From NCBI GenBank assembly GCA_009733575.1, contig ML769432.1, forward strand, positions 124,001 through 188,000: a DNA stretch of 64,000 bases, in the 5' to 3' direction. A model generated the notes under the pieces. The model was not told the origin of the DNA. It was given only the letters and a program-made list of their open reading frames with translations, and did no database searches. The position numbers and the translations under genes were made by a program. How positions within the stretch are numbered: position 1 is the first letter of the stretch; the number at the start of each line of letters is the position of its first letter. Below are positions 11,573-23,573 of the stretch, piece after piece. This stretch comes from Gymnopus androsaceus JB14 (Eukaryota; Basidiomycota; Agaricomycetes; Agaricales; Omphalotaceae).

Positions 11573-13428
11573 ATGTACCAGCCAAAGACCCCCAGCAGAC
11601 ATCGCGCTCGCTCAGACGCCAAAACACCGAAAACGCCTTCTACTGTATTTTCGGGATTGAACAACGTCTCTCTGGGAGGTTCGCCTACAAAAAAGCGGAC
11701 AGGAAAGAGTCACGCAAAAAGTTCTTCGAGCTCGGGCCCTTTTGATATTACGAATCCTTTTATCCAGCCACCTTCTTCTCGCTCACGCTCTCGCCCGCCG
11801 TCTCGCCCAGCTTCTCGCCCAGCTTCTCCAGTAAAATTCGTCTCGGGCAATATCCCAGTTTCAGAGGATCTAAAAGGTCAAGCCGGCGGCGGAGTCATCC
11901 GAAAAGGCGGCGTAGAGCTCAGTCGACTTGACGTGGTCAGCAGAGACTATATTCCTCCAAAACCCGAAATCAAACGTTCCAAATCCACACCAGCCGCAGT
12001 GAGTATCCAGCTTTCTTTATTCTTGCTATTTTCTGACATCCCTAGAATCGCGATACCCGAGACCGGTTCATCACTAGCCGCGATACAGAGAACGACGTTG
12101 CAGCAACTCTTGAACAGATGCATCTCAATCCAACGTCTGCGTCCCCTGGTCATACCGCTCGTCTCGTAGCTGCGACAGGCGTACCACTCAATCGTCGTAT
12201 CCTCGGCTACCACGAGCAGCCACCCGCTGCTTCTTCAGATACCTCGCTCGCTCAGCAGCGCGAGTTTGCAAAACCTTTGTACGCTAGACCAGGAGCTATG
12301 CCGACCTCCACTGCTTCATCGACCAACAAGTCGCGCAAGATTCCCACTCAGCCTGAACGCGTGTTGGATGCACCGGGCATGGTTGATGACTTTTATCTCA
12401 ACCTCCTCGCCTGGTCTCCCCAAAACACAGTGGCAGTGGCACTCGAGTCCTCGACGTATATATGGCGCGCGGATACAGGTACAGTATCCCACATAGGAGA
12501 TGCTCCCGATGGCTGTTACGTTTCCAGCGTAAGCTTTTCCAACGATGGAATGTTCCTTGGTATCGGTGTCAGCAAAGGCGATGTCGAGCTATGGGACATC
12601 GAGACGGGTCAGAAGCTCAGGACTATGGGTGGTCATCAGGCGCAGATTGCTACTTTATCGTGGCACCAACATATCCTATCCTCTGGTTGTGCTGACGGAA
12701 GCATCTGGCATCACGATGTGCGGGTTCCGAGACACAAGGTTATGGAACTCCTCGGTCATACCGGAGAAGTTTGTGGTCTGAAATGGAGAAGTGACGGAGA
12801 GCTTTTGGCGAGTGGGGGCAACGATAACGTCGTGAACATTTGGGATGGGAGGTTGGGTGATGTTGGTCCGGATGCGAAGGGTAGTGCAAAGTGGACGAAG
12901 AGAAACCACAGTGCCGCTGTCAAGGTATGCTTATCTCTTCTCTTCCTTCCTTCGTGATTAATGATCTTCTGTGTGTAGGGTCTGGCTTGGTGCCCCTGGC
13001 AGACCAACCTTCTCGCAACTGGCGGTGGAACGAACGACGCGACCATCAACGTCTGGAACAGCACCACCGGCGCCCGTCTTCACACTCAAAAGACACCTTC
13101 TCAAATAACCTCGCTCCTTTGGGCTCCGCAGAGGAAAGAAATCCTCAGCACGCACGGATACCCTACGAATTCGATCATGCTACACGCGTATCCAAGCATG
13201 GAACGCATCGCCGAGATCCGTGACGCGCACGACTCGCGTGTGCTGAACAGCTGTATTGGGCCTGCGGGAGACGTGGTATGCACGGGTGCAGGTGATGAGA
13301 GTCTAAAGTTTTGGAGGATTTGGGATGTCGTCTCCGAGTCGAGTGGCAAGAAGAAGCAGGAGAATGAGAGGAGGGTTAATTCGACTTCCTCTGGACATCA
13401 TGTCTATTCGTTGAATGTTTCTTGTTGA
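11573..13428 (+). CDS. cdc20: Cdc20-type anaphase-promoting complex activator (WD40)
   Basis: Cdc20/Fizzy family co-activator that recruits substrates to APC/C at metaphase-anaphase and is the target of the spindle checkpoint. Exons 11573-11998, 12046-12924 and 12979-13428 join in phase, giving 584 residues. A disordered basic N-terminus is followed at the exon 1-2 junction by the C-box-like DRFITSRD, then PERVLDAPGMVDDFYLNLL, which opens the seven-blade WD40 propeller. The block SSGCADGSIWHHDVRVPRH and ASGGNDNVVNIWDGR are closer to Cdc20 than to Cdh1 (which has RDxxI..RDIR at this place). The expected C-terminal Ile-Arg tail is absent from this frame: the frame ends SLNVSC, while MSIR-stop sits out of frame at 13400-13414. 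That indicates a one-base slip near 13380 or an unrecognised C-terminal variant. A DRY-like KEN box was not seen. Confidence 0.92.
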
Positions 13429-13566
13429 ATGGTTTTGATGATCTACCTGGACGATTAAGTTTTCGCACTCGTTTCGCTTTTTTTCTTTCTGTTACTTTTC
13501 TTAGCATTGTACACATCACATCACATTCATCGCCGAGACTCAGCTGAGCTCTATGCATGTACGGAG

Positions 13567-13619
13567 GTATTAGTAGGAGTAGTAGTAGTAGGAGTAGTAG
13601 TAGTAGTAGTAGTAGTAAT
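13567..13619. repeat. (GTA)n microsatellite
   Basis: Imperfect trinucleotide tract of GTA/GGA units in the 3' region of cdc20. The valine-rich open frame across it is an artefact of the repeat. Confidence 0.95.
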
Positions 13620-13722
13620 ACATAGTAGCATCCGCATCTCATGGAAGCACTTTCCTGTCCCTGTACTGTATCATCATGCGAATCGCTAAGAAACATCCAT
13701 GACAAGTAAGAGAAAGCAATAG

Positions 13723-15928
13723 CTACAAAACTGCAAGGCCGAGATGCGGTTGCACTTGAGGTGTAGCATTTTTCCGAACACGTTTGGCTAACGTCGCAGC
13801 ATCTGGCAATGGGACGTCTGGAGCAAACTGCGATATGGAACGCATAGGAAAATGCTTTCCGATACTCGTCTTGGGCGCAGGTGGGGGATATGAAGATAAC
13901 GCATCCCCATCCCCATCCCTTCCATTACCAGAAAAGCATCACCGACGAATCTGATGCGCTGGGTTTGTGTTTGAAGCTTGTTGGTGGACGAAGAACACTA
14001 TTATCTCCCGACGGCGGTGATTCCAGTGTGTGAAGCTTTCGCAGGATTGAGGAAGGAAGAGGAGAGACTGCACGCTTCTGTGGGTTGAGGGAAACATCTT
14101 TATTTGCTAGTCAGCTTTGCTGAACAGAAACACAAGAAGAGAAAACAAACCTTGATATGGGAGTGGGTTCTGGGACGTAGTATCCACAGCGGGCTCGGGT
14201 ACAGGCGGCAGAGGTAGGTCTAAAGGCGGAGTTGGCGGTGGTAGGAGAAATCTAGAGCGAAGCGGTAGTAGTTCCCCTTTCGGAGGCTGCCCTGAAATCA
14301 TTGTAGATTCCGAGTCCGCTTTAAGTGACCTTTCGAAAAGGGTGAAAGTGCAGGGTGAAGAGGTTTGGGAGTCTGTATAGCTCTAGGCCCAAGCGGAGGC
14401 AGAGGTTCTGAGGAGGACCGGACAAGGAACTTTGCAGGAGGGGGAGGAGTAGATGTCACTGACGATGGCCTCGGGCGAGGCATGGAAGTAGGATCCTCCC
14501 AGTCGGGCGTCGACTCGGAGGGAGGTGAAGGAATTGCTGTGGATAAATCGCCTGCAGGAAGTTTTGGAAGTGGGCGTATCTTCCCATCGTGGTTTATTAA
14601 CCTCGGAAGATCTTTCTCCTCTAACAACGTTAACGGTGGATTAGCTGCATTTGCTCTAGGAACCTTTGGAGCCAACCTTGGCCCCTTGAGCTTTGGCTTC
14701 ACCCTTAGCTGCTGCTGCGATGTAGATGTAGAAGCAGACGATTTGCTCTGGAGGACGATATCGTGCTGATTTCCAGATGGTTTGAACGAAAATGGTTCAT
14801 GTCTTCGGGCCTACCGACTGGGGAATGTTTAGGGGAATCATTCCCATATAGTTCGAGAATGTTCCAAGTAGCCGAGGCACCAACGACAGTGACACTAGAA
14901 GGTGAGGATATATCGGGAGACTGTGTGATAGTCATACTCCTTGCTGTTCTAGTCCTCGTCGTGGTGTCAGTCGAGATCGTTAAAAGACGAACTTGATGTC
15001 CGACATCAGTTTGCGGGGAGATTTCACCTTGCTTAAGGCGAGAAAATGCGCTGGTCATTGCCGTTAACATCTTGGTCGCGCTCTTACCGGAAGAGGAAGA
15101 TTGGCCATCATCATCGCCTTTCGGGGAAGGAAGGGCATGGGACCAGTGAATAGATGTTGTTTTCCCCTCTTCTGGTGTGTTTTTAACGGAAGGGTCTACC
15201 AGAGCTAAGAGAGGTAGCAGATTATCATGATCATCCACTACCTCTTTAACTCCTTGCCATTTTGTCTGGCCCAGCTCCAGAGACTCTCCATCATGTGAAT
15301 GTAGGTCTACACTGACCTCGTCGTCGTATATGACAGGATGAGATGAATCTAATGACAGTGTCGAAGAGGTCAAAGACGAAGAGGCCAAAGACGAAGTGTC
15401 TAACGATCGATGATGCAGATGAGAGGGAAGGCATAATACTACGCCTGCTTTCGAACGATTTGAGGGTAAAGGTTTTTAACCGGATATCTGGACGTCGTTT
15501 AGGGTAATATTCCTCCAACGAGGCGTGGCTGATATAATCATTCGAAGTCCCATCGAGAGTAGAACCTAAGGTTAAAATATGAGATGAATAACAAGTGATC
15601 GATATCATACGCACCTTCACTCAGTACACTGTTTCCCGAAACAAGGCCATATAATAACTCTTTAAGGTCTTATGTAGTGGTTAGTATGCTACCTGTAGAA
15701 AGACTATATAAAGGCTTTACCAGCAAGAGGTCCTGCGTAATCCACGTCCCCTTCCTCGTCGAATCGCGTATCCCAAGCGTCCGGATTATTGAAGATTTCA
15801 TTCACCATCGCACTCTCAGGCGTCATTCCATATACCGTAGCACTTGAACTACCCCCTTCCACGACCAGCCCATCGTTCAGCTGCATAAGTGAAGAATCCA
15901 AAGGGCGGGGGCGTTGGAGGATAGGCAT
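13723..15928 (-). CDS. Ser/Pro-rich protein P1, paralogue of P2, reading frame broken
   Basis: Not a recognised family. Start ATG at 15926-15928 (MPILQRPRP); exon 1 15721-15928, a 45-nt exon 2 at 15615-15659, and exon 3 beginning at 15565. It parallels P2 exon by exon: MPI(L/F)Q at the start, a small second exon with (L/I)SG(N/S)S, then ASATWNILELYGNDS against TSATWSILDLYDDDS, and a C-terminal DVPLPDAATLAKRVRK against DVPFPDAATLAQRNRK, ending at a stop at 13723-13725. The long parts are in different frames: about 15565-15420, 15388-14705, 14702-14298 and 14301-14107. At least three frame changes are needed, some perhaps introns (for example after QNPLPYQG). Probably a decaying copy; it could be a live gene with unresolved introns. 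Confidence 0.45.
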
Positions 15929-16858
15929 CGTGCCTACGAATGATGAAGTGAAAACAACAAAGCACAAAAAGACCAAGAGTGTTACATAGTACTTACGCGA
16001 CGTTTAAAAGGAGAAAGAACAGTAACCTGTGTACCCTGTTCCGTATTTCCGATTAGTTACACATCACGCTTCAGACCAGATTTAAATCTTCCTGCAGTGC
16101 AAAACCTCAATTGAGATACTGCAACTACATATAGCGTTCCAGTGATTGTTTCAAGGGTAGAATTCCTTGCCTGAGTCATTTGAAATGATAGCGCCATGAG
16201 CAGCACATTTCATTCGAATAAGGTCCTGTCGGACTTGGCCGATTCGGAGGTCCTTCTGCGCTCAAACTTCGAAGAGGGGACTCCGCCGTCGGCGACGAAG
16301 CAAGAGGAGTTACCTTCAGGGAAGCATCCCTAAACCTGGGCCATTGGTAACACAGGCCCACGGCGAATACTTGAGACAGGCTCGGTCTTCATTGATTCAT
16401 CAGGAAACTGTAACGCTTGTGTAACACACAGGAGTTGAATTAAAAGACGCACAGGACTGTTGATAGAGTATAGTCCGGATTAGTACTAGATTCGTGTATC
16501 GGGAAGAAGGAACCTGGAAGGAACTAGGCGGGAACTACATCCTATGGATTGTATCGGTATCTATAAGTTTTCGGGAACGAACTGAATTTTTGCGACATCG
16601 CTTCACGAGTATCTAGAAATAGTGGCACAGTAAAAACAAGGCAAAAGAGGAACTCAGCGCGAGCTGATTATGGTCGAAAGCCATAGAGGACAATTAGGCG
16701 CTAGGCGCTTACTAGAGACCAAAAAGCACGTATACAAAAGTACTACTAGTACTACGATCGACGAATGTCATTGAATTTGAGAGCACAAGTTATAAATTAC
16801 GACCGAATATGTTATAAGTAATAGTATGGAGCATTGGGCATCATAATCCAATTCATGT
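15929..16858. other. Intergenic region, no gene recognised
   Basis: Upstream of P1 and downstream of P2. Only short open frames are present, with no repeat or RNA signature visible. Confidence 0.5.
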
Positions 16859-19094
16859 TCACAAAACCCCCACCATATTGGTAGAAACTGAAGCCCGGGT
16901 ATAAGGAAACGTCGAGATAGCCCCACGAGAGCTTGTCCCGCTCATACAATCAGTAGAGCTATGGGTTCTTCCTCTTGTAGGTGAAGTTATACTCCGTTTC
17001 AGGGAAGCCGATGATAAAGAAGTTTCCGAGGTTCTTGGGCCCGAAGCCACAGGAGCATGGGGCGGCACAGAGCTCAAGGAGGAAATGACTAGACTGGGCT
17101 TATCTGTCAGAGATGGTGAAGGTGCGAAAGCGTCGCTGACGCTTGGCGCAGATGGAGATCGAATTCGCCGGGCAAGGACACTGGGATGTGGAAAAGGAAC
17201 ATCATCAACGATCCGAGTATCGCGCGGCCCTGACACCAATACGGAGCTCCTCATTGATACAGTAGCTGAATTCGGCATAGGAGACGAATTCTCGGGAGTG
17301 TGTAACGAGGGTGTCGAGAATAGATCGTTGCGACTATATGAGCCAGGGGTATGTGAAGGGTTTAGATGAAGAGGTGAGGTCTGTGACGGTGATGGACGAG
17401 ACACTGCATCTGCAGGAGCTCGCACTAGTCCTTTATAGCCTTCCTCGGACGGTACCACCAATTTCGGAGAAGATTTCCTCAGTAAATTCGGTCTCCTCGT
17501 CCTGGAAGATGAGTTTTGATGACGTTGTGTGGAGATCGTAGCATTCGCATGGGAGTAAGTACGAGGTCGTTCATTCCCTGTTAAAGAGTCTATCCTGCGG
17601 GATAACTTCTCGGGGAAGGATGGTTTATGCCCAACTGACATCGACCTGTTTCTGCCCGATAACCTTCGTGGTAAAGTAGCAACATCGTGGAGTAGAGGAT
17701 TGAACAGCGTCGACCTGAAAGATGAATCATCTACAACAGGCTTCGCAGCGGCAGAATTCAAAGAAGCTTCATTTCTGGGGAGTGCCGGAGAATCCCGAGG
17801 TCGAACATAGGTTGGAGAAGATAAAGAGTTACTTTGAGAGGTGAAGGACATGGTAGACATCGCTTTAGTTTCAGTGCGGGGAACGGAATTGAGAGGAGGT
17901 GCAGAGCTCTTCCGATTCCGTTGGGCCAACGTGGCTGCATCTGGAAATGGTACATCTGATGCAAAACCTGGTATGGAAGAAATAGAGAAGCATTTTCTCA
18001 AGCTGTGATTTGCTGAGGATTGTGGTGATGTATCCGCTGACTGCAGACTGAAATCTCCTGGCACTTTCTGGACTATTGAATATGTAGGAGAGGAATCATC
18101 ATCATAGAGATCAAGAATGCTCCAAGTCGCAGAGGTGTTGGATGCTGTAACGCTGGCAGGGGATGGGTCTTCGGAGGAGAGTATCGTGTCAGCGGCCATG
18201 GACGTGTGCGGCATAGGCGCCATAGTGGTGGTAGTCGATACCTTTAGAGGAGGAACACGGCGCGTCGTTTGCGTCTGAGAAGATGTTTTGTGTTCTGACC
18301 CGGTGTTATCTGCGACCTCCGAGTCAACCGCTCCTGGGGAATCCAACACATTATCTCCCGCGAGAAAAGTGAGGAGACTATTCCTGCTCTCCCCTGCCTC
18401 AGGGATGGAAGGCTCCGTAGGACTAAGAGTCAAAAAAGTCAGAAACTCATTGCACTCGTCTACCACATCTTTCATTCCTCTCCACCTCATCTGGGCTAAC
18501 TCCAGAGACCTCCAATGGAGGTCCAAGCTATCGTCATCAGATGTGGTAGGAATGGAGGAGGACAACGATGGTGTCGAAGAAGTTAGAGGCGATAACTCGA
18601 ACCCCGATGACGCAGGTGAGAGGCATGGAGCTTTAATTGTTTCCAAGCGAAGATTTGGATAGGATTTGAGAAGATATCCCCCCGCATGTTGTACGGTCGT
18701 GAAACCAGGGTCGTCGACACCAATTCGAGTGTTCTTGCGAACGGAGCCTAAGGCCTTCGATTGAATAAGCCATTAGTTTGAGTTCGGTATCGAACGTACT
18801 TTCGCCATCCATGCTACTGCCCGAAATAAAACCTATTAATGATCGAGTTTGAGTGCCATCTGTACATACTAGGACATAAATGGAAGCCTCACCAAATCCC
18901 GCGGAATCATCATCACCCATCAAGTTCTCGCCGTACTGCGCAGTCCAGGTGTCCAGATTGCTTGCGCTCTCAGGTATTTGTCCAGCACTTGGAATACTCC
19001 AATCCAAAACCAGTCCATCTCGCGAAGGCAATGGAGAAGGATCCAGTTGTGAGCGGTTCCGACTGCGACTCCGAGTGGATTGGAAAATAGGCAT
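16859..19094 (-). CDS. Ser/Pro-rich intrinsically disordered protein P2
   Basis: Unrecognised family. Exons 18893-19094, 18800-18832 (33 nt) and 16859-18747 join in phase into 707 codons with no stop. The start ATG (MPIFQSTRSRSRNRS) is preceded by no in-frame alternative. Composition is dominated by Ser, Pro, Thr and Arg with no predicted fold or membrane segment. A short acidic helix-like stretch, LDLHWRSLELAQMRWRGM, and the block NTSATWSILDLYDDD are conserved with P1. A motif of the form DVPFPxxxxLAxRxRxxSAP occurs twice (DVPFPDAATLAQRNRKSSAP and DVPFPHPSVLARRIRSPSAP), which suggests a repeated docking or phosphorylation site. It lies head-to-tail with P1; the pair arose by tandem duplication. 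Function unknown; perhaps a scaffold or regulatory protein. Confidence 0.75.
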
Positions 19095-19164
19095 AGCACC
19101 TGAGATAGACGAAGATCAAGGGCAGAAGGGAAGGGCCAATCCAGTTCCAGATGAAAATGCTCAT

Positions 19165-20000
19165 TTATAAAATACCGTTCCCAGGAAGGAGCGCATAATT
19201 GTTATTTTCACTAGCGGTTGCGCGGATCAGTCCGCAGGAGCCGCCGTCGGCCGAGGCACTTGAGTTGAAACCCCTGTACATAAATAAGGAATTAAAGGAT
19301 AGCAAAGAGAAACAGTTACACACGTCGAACAGCGGGATCCCCTTGACTCTAGATCCCAAGACTAGACAGATTACGCCTGCGATAGAGCATCAGTCAAATA
19401 TCAATAGTGGTACAAGTGCAGTGTTTGTGCAACATCAGGCTCGCAGGATGTCGAACACATATATACGCTGGCTGGTCCGACTGTAACGATTCTCAGAGTC
19501 ACGATTTTTCGTTCCATGATTTAAAAAATAGATCGCACGCATACACCAGGCATCCAGACTAATTACATTTGAGCAGTCGAGGGCCTCGTTCGCGTATCGC
19601 TGTCAATCACGTCGTTTCAGATACAACCAAGTATGCGCGAAAGAAAACTTCAAGGGCAAATCATTTTAGCACAGGCAAAGATGTGAAAGCAAAGACTTGC
19701 CTACGGTAGAGAAGGTCCTAGAAAATTTGTTCGTGGCAGTATTGGTGACAAAGATCTTGATCCCCGAGACCGCAAGCCTACAGGATACCATGATGGTAAA
19801 TACACTGCTCAGAAAAAGAAAAAAATTCACAGATATCGAGGTAGAACAACTTACAAGTTACCCATGACACTGGCAGAATGAGTATTCAGAGAGCATTGTA
19901 ATAAGCGTACATTGTAGCGTCGAGAATTGAGGTAGTGGATAAGACTGAGACTCGGACTCGGTTGAAAAGCTCGTCAAGTCGGTCAATATAGGCATCCTAT
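19165..20000 (-). pseudogene. Possible third, truncated copy of the P1/P2 family
   Basis: At about 20000-19910 the minus strand reads MPILTDLTSFSTESESQS then YPLPQFSTLQ, resembling the P2 N-terminus (MPI, Ser-rich, SQ, PLP). About 600 bp further on (19270-19165) is a Gly/Ser-rich short frame (SSASADGGSCG). No counterpart of the long third exon follows. Low confidence: the similarity is short and low-complexity. Confidence 0.3.
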
Positions 20001-20644
20001 AGCTTTGAAGCGAGTCGAGACCGAAACCTGGGCGATGCTGCTGGGGCCCGGTCATAGAGTACATCGAAGAGCATCGAAGAATCGTCAAAATCAACACGCA
20101 GTACTGTTTCACTACAGGTCGTACGGGTTACTTGCAGTAGCCATCGGATATTTATTCTTCAAGCCGCCAGGAAGCCTAGAAAGAGCGCTGCATGGATTAA
20201 CGTACGATAAACCCAGCACTTGAAAAGAGCACAGGCTTCAAAATAAGAAACGTGCTTACCTATTACTACACCATTCAAAAAATCCCGAAAATAAACCGCA
20301 CAGACTGAACTTTTGTATTTTCTGAGAAGTGTAGAAGTTAAAACCCTCAAGGTGAATGCTTAATAATTAGAAGGTCTGATAATTTTCCAAGGTAGATCAC
20401 TATACCAAGTTAAGGAGCTGAAGGTCTATGAGAGTCCAAGAGAAAGAAGAGACGGGCGCTTATAAGAACACGCTTCTCTAGAATTGCTCGATTTTGAATT
20501 TCTCGTCGTTTTCTGCCAACTAGAACGAAGCTGAGGGTAACAATAATCGTGGGTGCAGCGGCATCATACTCTTATATATAGATTTGTACATCTTCGCAGT
20601 GAAGCATCATCCTATGTAGAATCAGCAGAAATGACGACTGATGC

Positions 20645-22134
20645 CTAGTATATGTACGGAATGATTTTCCATCGTACAATCTGTTTATATTTCTCCCAGT
20701 CTTTGCCGTACCTACAGAGAACGATAGGTTAGTTTAAACGATTCAAGAAGGAATGTTTGAAGATTAAGGTAACCCGTACTCACTTCTTCTCACATGCCTC
20801 ATCGTCCCTCCCCTGCCTATGTACCAACAGCACCCCGAAAAACACCACATAAAAGTACGTGATTGGGGTGTTAAAACCCGTAGGTAGAGACCACGCCAAC
20901 GCCATTATGATGTCTCCAAAGTAATTCGGATGCCTCGAGCGTCCCCACCATCCGCTGGTAATCAGCTTCGAACCTCTCTTGGTAACAAAATATCGGAGAT
21001 TCCGGGTGTCTTTTCCGTTACGAAAGTCATTCTTTTCACTGTTGGCAGTGCGGAAGATGTAGTATCCAACTGCATTGACGAAGAGGATAAGAATCGTGAA
21101 GAAGGGACCAAGAGTGATTGGATGGAAGGTGAGATAGCGGGCTTGGAGGGAATAAGTGAAGGGAACTATGTGTCGAGGACTAGTTAGTAGAGGGAGAGCA
21201 GAAATCGTATCAGTACATACCCCAAGCTAGATCTCCAACACTGAGCATAAAGCCAAATCCGTCAGTGGTAATGTCCATGGTTGTGAGGATTGCAGGCTGG
21301 AGAAAGTGTTAGTGCGATAAATGTAAACCCAAAGCAGGCACAAACCTCGTTATACAATGAATCTACAACATAACCAATCTGGAAGAGAAGGACAAGCCAC
21401 ATCGAGTCAGTGACACCAATAAACCCTCCGTTTCTCGTGGCCTGCTCGCACATGAAACTTATATTCAGCAACACCCAGAGGATAAGCCCCGGTCGCAGCT
21501 CATTGAAGGTCTTGATATCAAACTCTTCCCCGAAAATAGACAAGGTCGGGTTGAGCTCGCGACCGATGAACCAATCATACATCATATTCCCAGTGTTTCC
21601 TCCTAGTGCAAGCAACGCGTCTTTGCGGTGAGACAAGGCGTAGACTCCAACAGCTTGGATTATGGACATGACCACAGACGCGGTGACGAACCCCACATAC
21701 CGTTTGTATAAAAACGTGAACGCGTCTGGCCCGGAATAGATGATGAGTGCCACGACGATGACGATGGCGAGTACAAGTGTAGAAAAGGCGTTGATTTTGT
21801 AAGTCTTGACAGTGCCGTTACGGAGGGTCGTTCCAGGTACTTGAGCGCCAGGAAGAACGCGCCAAGCGATGACGCAAAAGAGGTACCAGGCGAGGTACAT
21901 TAAAGCTGCCTGGGTGTCCAAAAACGCTGGCAATTTCGACATGAACAAACCTGGAGGTGGACAGCCTCCCGTTTGTTCACTGCAGGCGTAGTACAGTCCG
22001 TATATTGTCAAAGGCACCCCGGTTGAGATTAAAAATGCTCCTACTGGCCCCAGAAACTCGTATTTCGTCGTACGCGGATTTTCCAGAGACATGGTGGTCG
22101 TCAAATCTGAAGAATAATGGGATGATTGTACCAT
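20645..22134 (-). CDS. ERG24: Delta(14)-sterol reductase (ERG24)
   Basis: Reduces the C14-C15 double bond after lanosterol demethylation in ergosterol synthesis, using NADPH in the ER membrane. Exons 21346-22134, 21221-21296, 20784-21165 and 20645-20711 join in phase to 437 residues, the usual length for Erg24/lamin-B-receptor-type reductases. Diagnostic blocks: YEFLGPVGAF near the N-terminus, FIGRELNPTLSIFGEEFDIK then ELRPGLILWVLLN, the cofactor-side NSEKNDFRNGKDTRN, SGWWGRSRHPNYFGD, MALAWSLPTGFNTPITYFY and the C-terminal YGKDWEKYKQIVRWKIIPYIY. The FIGRELNP...ELRPGL pattern favours Erg24 over Erg4. All donors are GT. An ATG at 22087-22089 (MSLENP) is an alternative start. No neighbour belongs to the pathway. 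Confidence 0.95.
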
Positions 22135-23573
22135 GGTCGCTTTGATATAATCATTGATACCAATTTAAATGTTTAATAATTATGGTGGAACGATGGAAAG
22201 TAAACGGAATCGAACGATGCAGGTTGACTCGGTTTGCTCGCCGAATTAGCCGCCCTGTATCCTCAAGGGACACCTGAGTGACTATCGGAGTCTTGCAAGC
22301 TTTCCTGGCAAGTGTAAGCACATACACGCGGAAGCCTGACTGGCCGCAAGAGAGGGTATCCAAGTCCACATAAGCACCAACAAATCAACTTGAAATGGGC
22401 GCTCTATGATCGCAATTACATCGAAGGCAAGTTAATTGTGCATTCCGAGGGCCTACTGCAAATCTTATCTGCTTACTTACCATTAATCTTCGCAATGTGC
22501 CTCCAGCCAGTGCTCTAGCTTGTGTAGCAAGGTCGATCATCTAGAGCAAAGATGTGGCTGGCGTTATTCATTCATGGGACTGGATGAAGGATAAGCAAGT
22601 ATAGCTGCATAGATGTACACGTTGAGATGACCTATTCAGGTCTACTATGAACATGAATTACGATCGTCCGAGGCTCTACCGGATGAAGCAATAGACTCAC
22701 AATGAAAACCGAGAAACAAGTCTTCGCTTCAATATAGTATCTACTCTACAAGTGCTTGTCATCCAGTTTGACCTTATCTAGGGTTTTATTCGCGCTGGTC
22801 AGATGAGAGAAGTTAATTTGCAGGTTGCTAGATGGGCAGAGTTTCAATATTTAACGTTCTTGATTGTTTGAATCTCGTTTGCAAAACCTCCTACTCAGGC
22901 CGACCAGCTAGCATTTTAGCTCCGATATTGACGTCGAGCGCCAGCCATACCGCTAGTTCAACTTGACACTTTAGGACACCAACGAGGTTGCTGACTCGGA
23001 AACGATGAATAGGATGTTGGATGTTGGATGGTCAGGGAAAAGTTGCAAGCGCGTGTCAAAATCCACTGGTGACGAGTCAATTCTAAATCCAAACGGTAGT
23101 TCGGCTTCGCTCACTATTCGTCTTCTTGATTCGCTAGAATTGAACAAGAATTGAATCAAGAGAAGTTGAGAACGCCGATCCCGCTTGTCTTCTATGCACG
23201 TCCATCCGACGTTCTGGAGTTGAAGACCGTTTACATAGCAGAGGGTTCTGTGGCTCACTTGTAGAAACTAGCATCGCATGATGCCTTTCAAAGGATATCT
23301 TTTTCAAAGTGAGTGCAAGTTCAGTTGACTCTGCCATTGTATCTCCTCGCTAGATCGAAGCAGGCATGCAAAATTACGAAACAGGACGATCCTCCCGAGA
23401 ACCTTCTCTTGCATAAAATTAAGCTTTCGGCGTTGCTGAGTCATTTTATAAGCTTGGAGTTAATCATGCTTCGATGCTTCGATCCAAAGGACTTTCGGGC
23501 CATATAACTAGCTGGGCTACGGTATCCTAGTCCTTACCGTCCTTTTCTTACACTCCCCTGCTCGCACCTAACT
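22135..23573. other. Intergenic region with unassigned short frames
   Basis: Two minus-strand stretches might be exons but match nothing I know: about 22560-22480 (MIDLATQARALAGG then a GTAAGT donor) and 23337-22971 (frames MAESTELALTLKKISFERHH and FRIDSSPVDFDTRLQLF). No tRNA or repeat is convincing. Confidence 0.4.

Noticed and set aside
13507..13689. Valine-rich open frame
   Set aside because: Produced by the (GTA)n microsatellite.
14365..14769. 134-codon plus-strand frame
   Set aside because: Antisense shadow of the Ser/Pro-rich P1 gene; glycine/valine-rich composition follows from the opposite strand.
1..22134. Idea that transporters, ERG24 and neighbours form a biosynthetic cluster
   Set aside because: No backbone enzyme (PKS, NRPS, terpene synthase) or tailoring P450 is present; the genes belong to unrelated core functions.
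22195..22260. GGAATCGAAC run resembling a tRNA T-loop
   Set aside because: Flanking bases do not pair; no tRNA can be folded.
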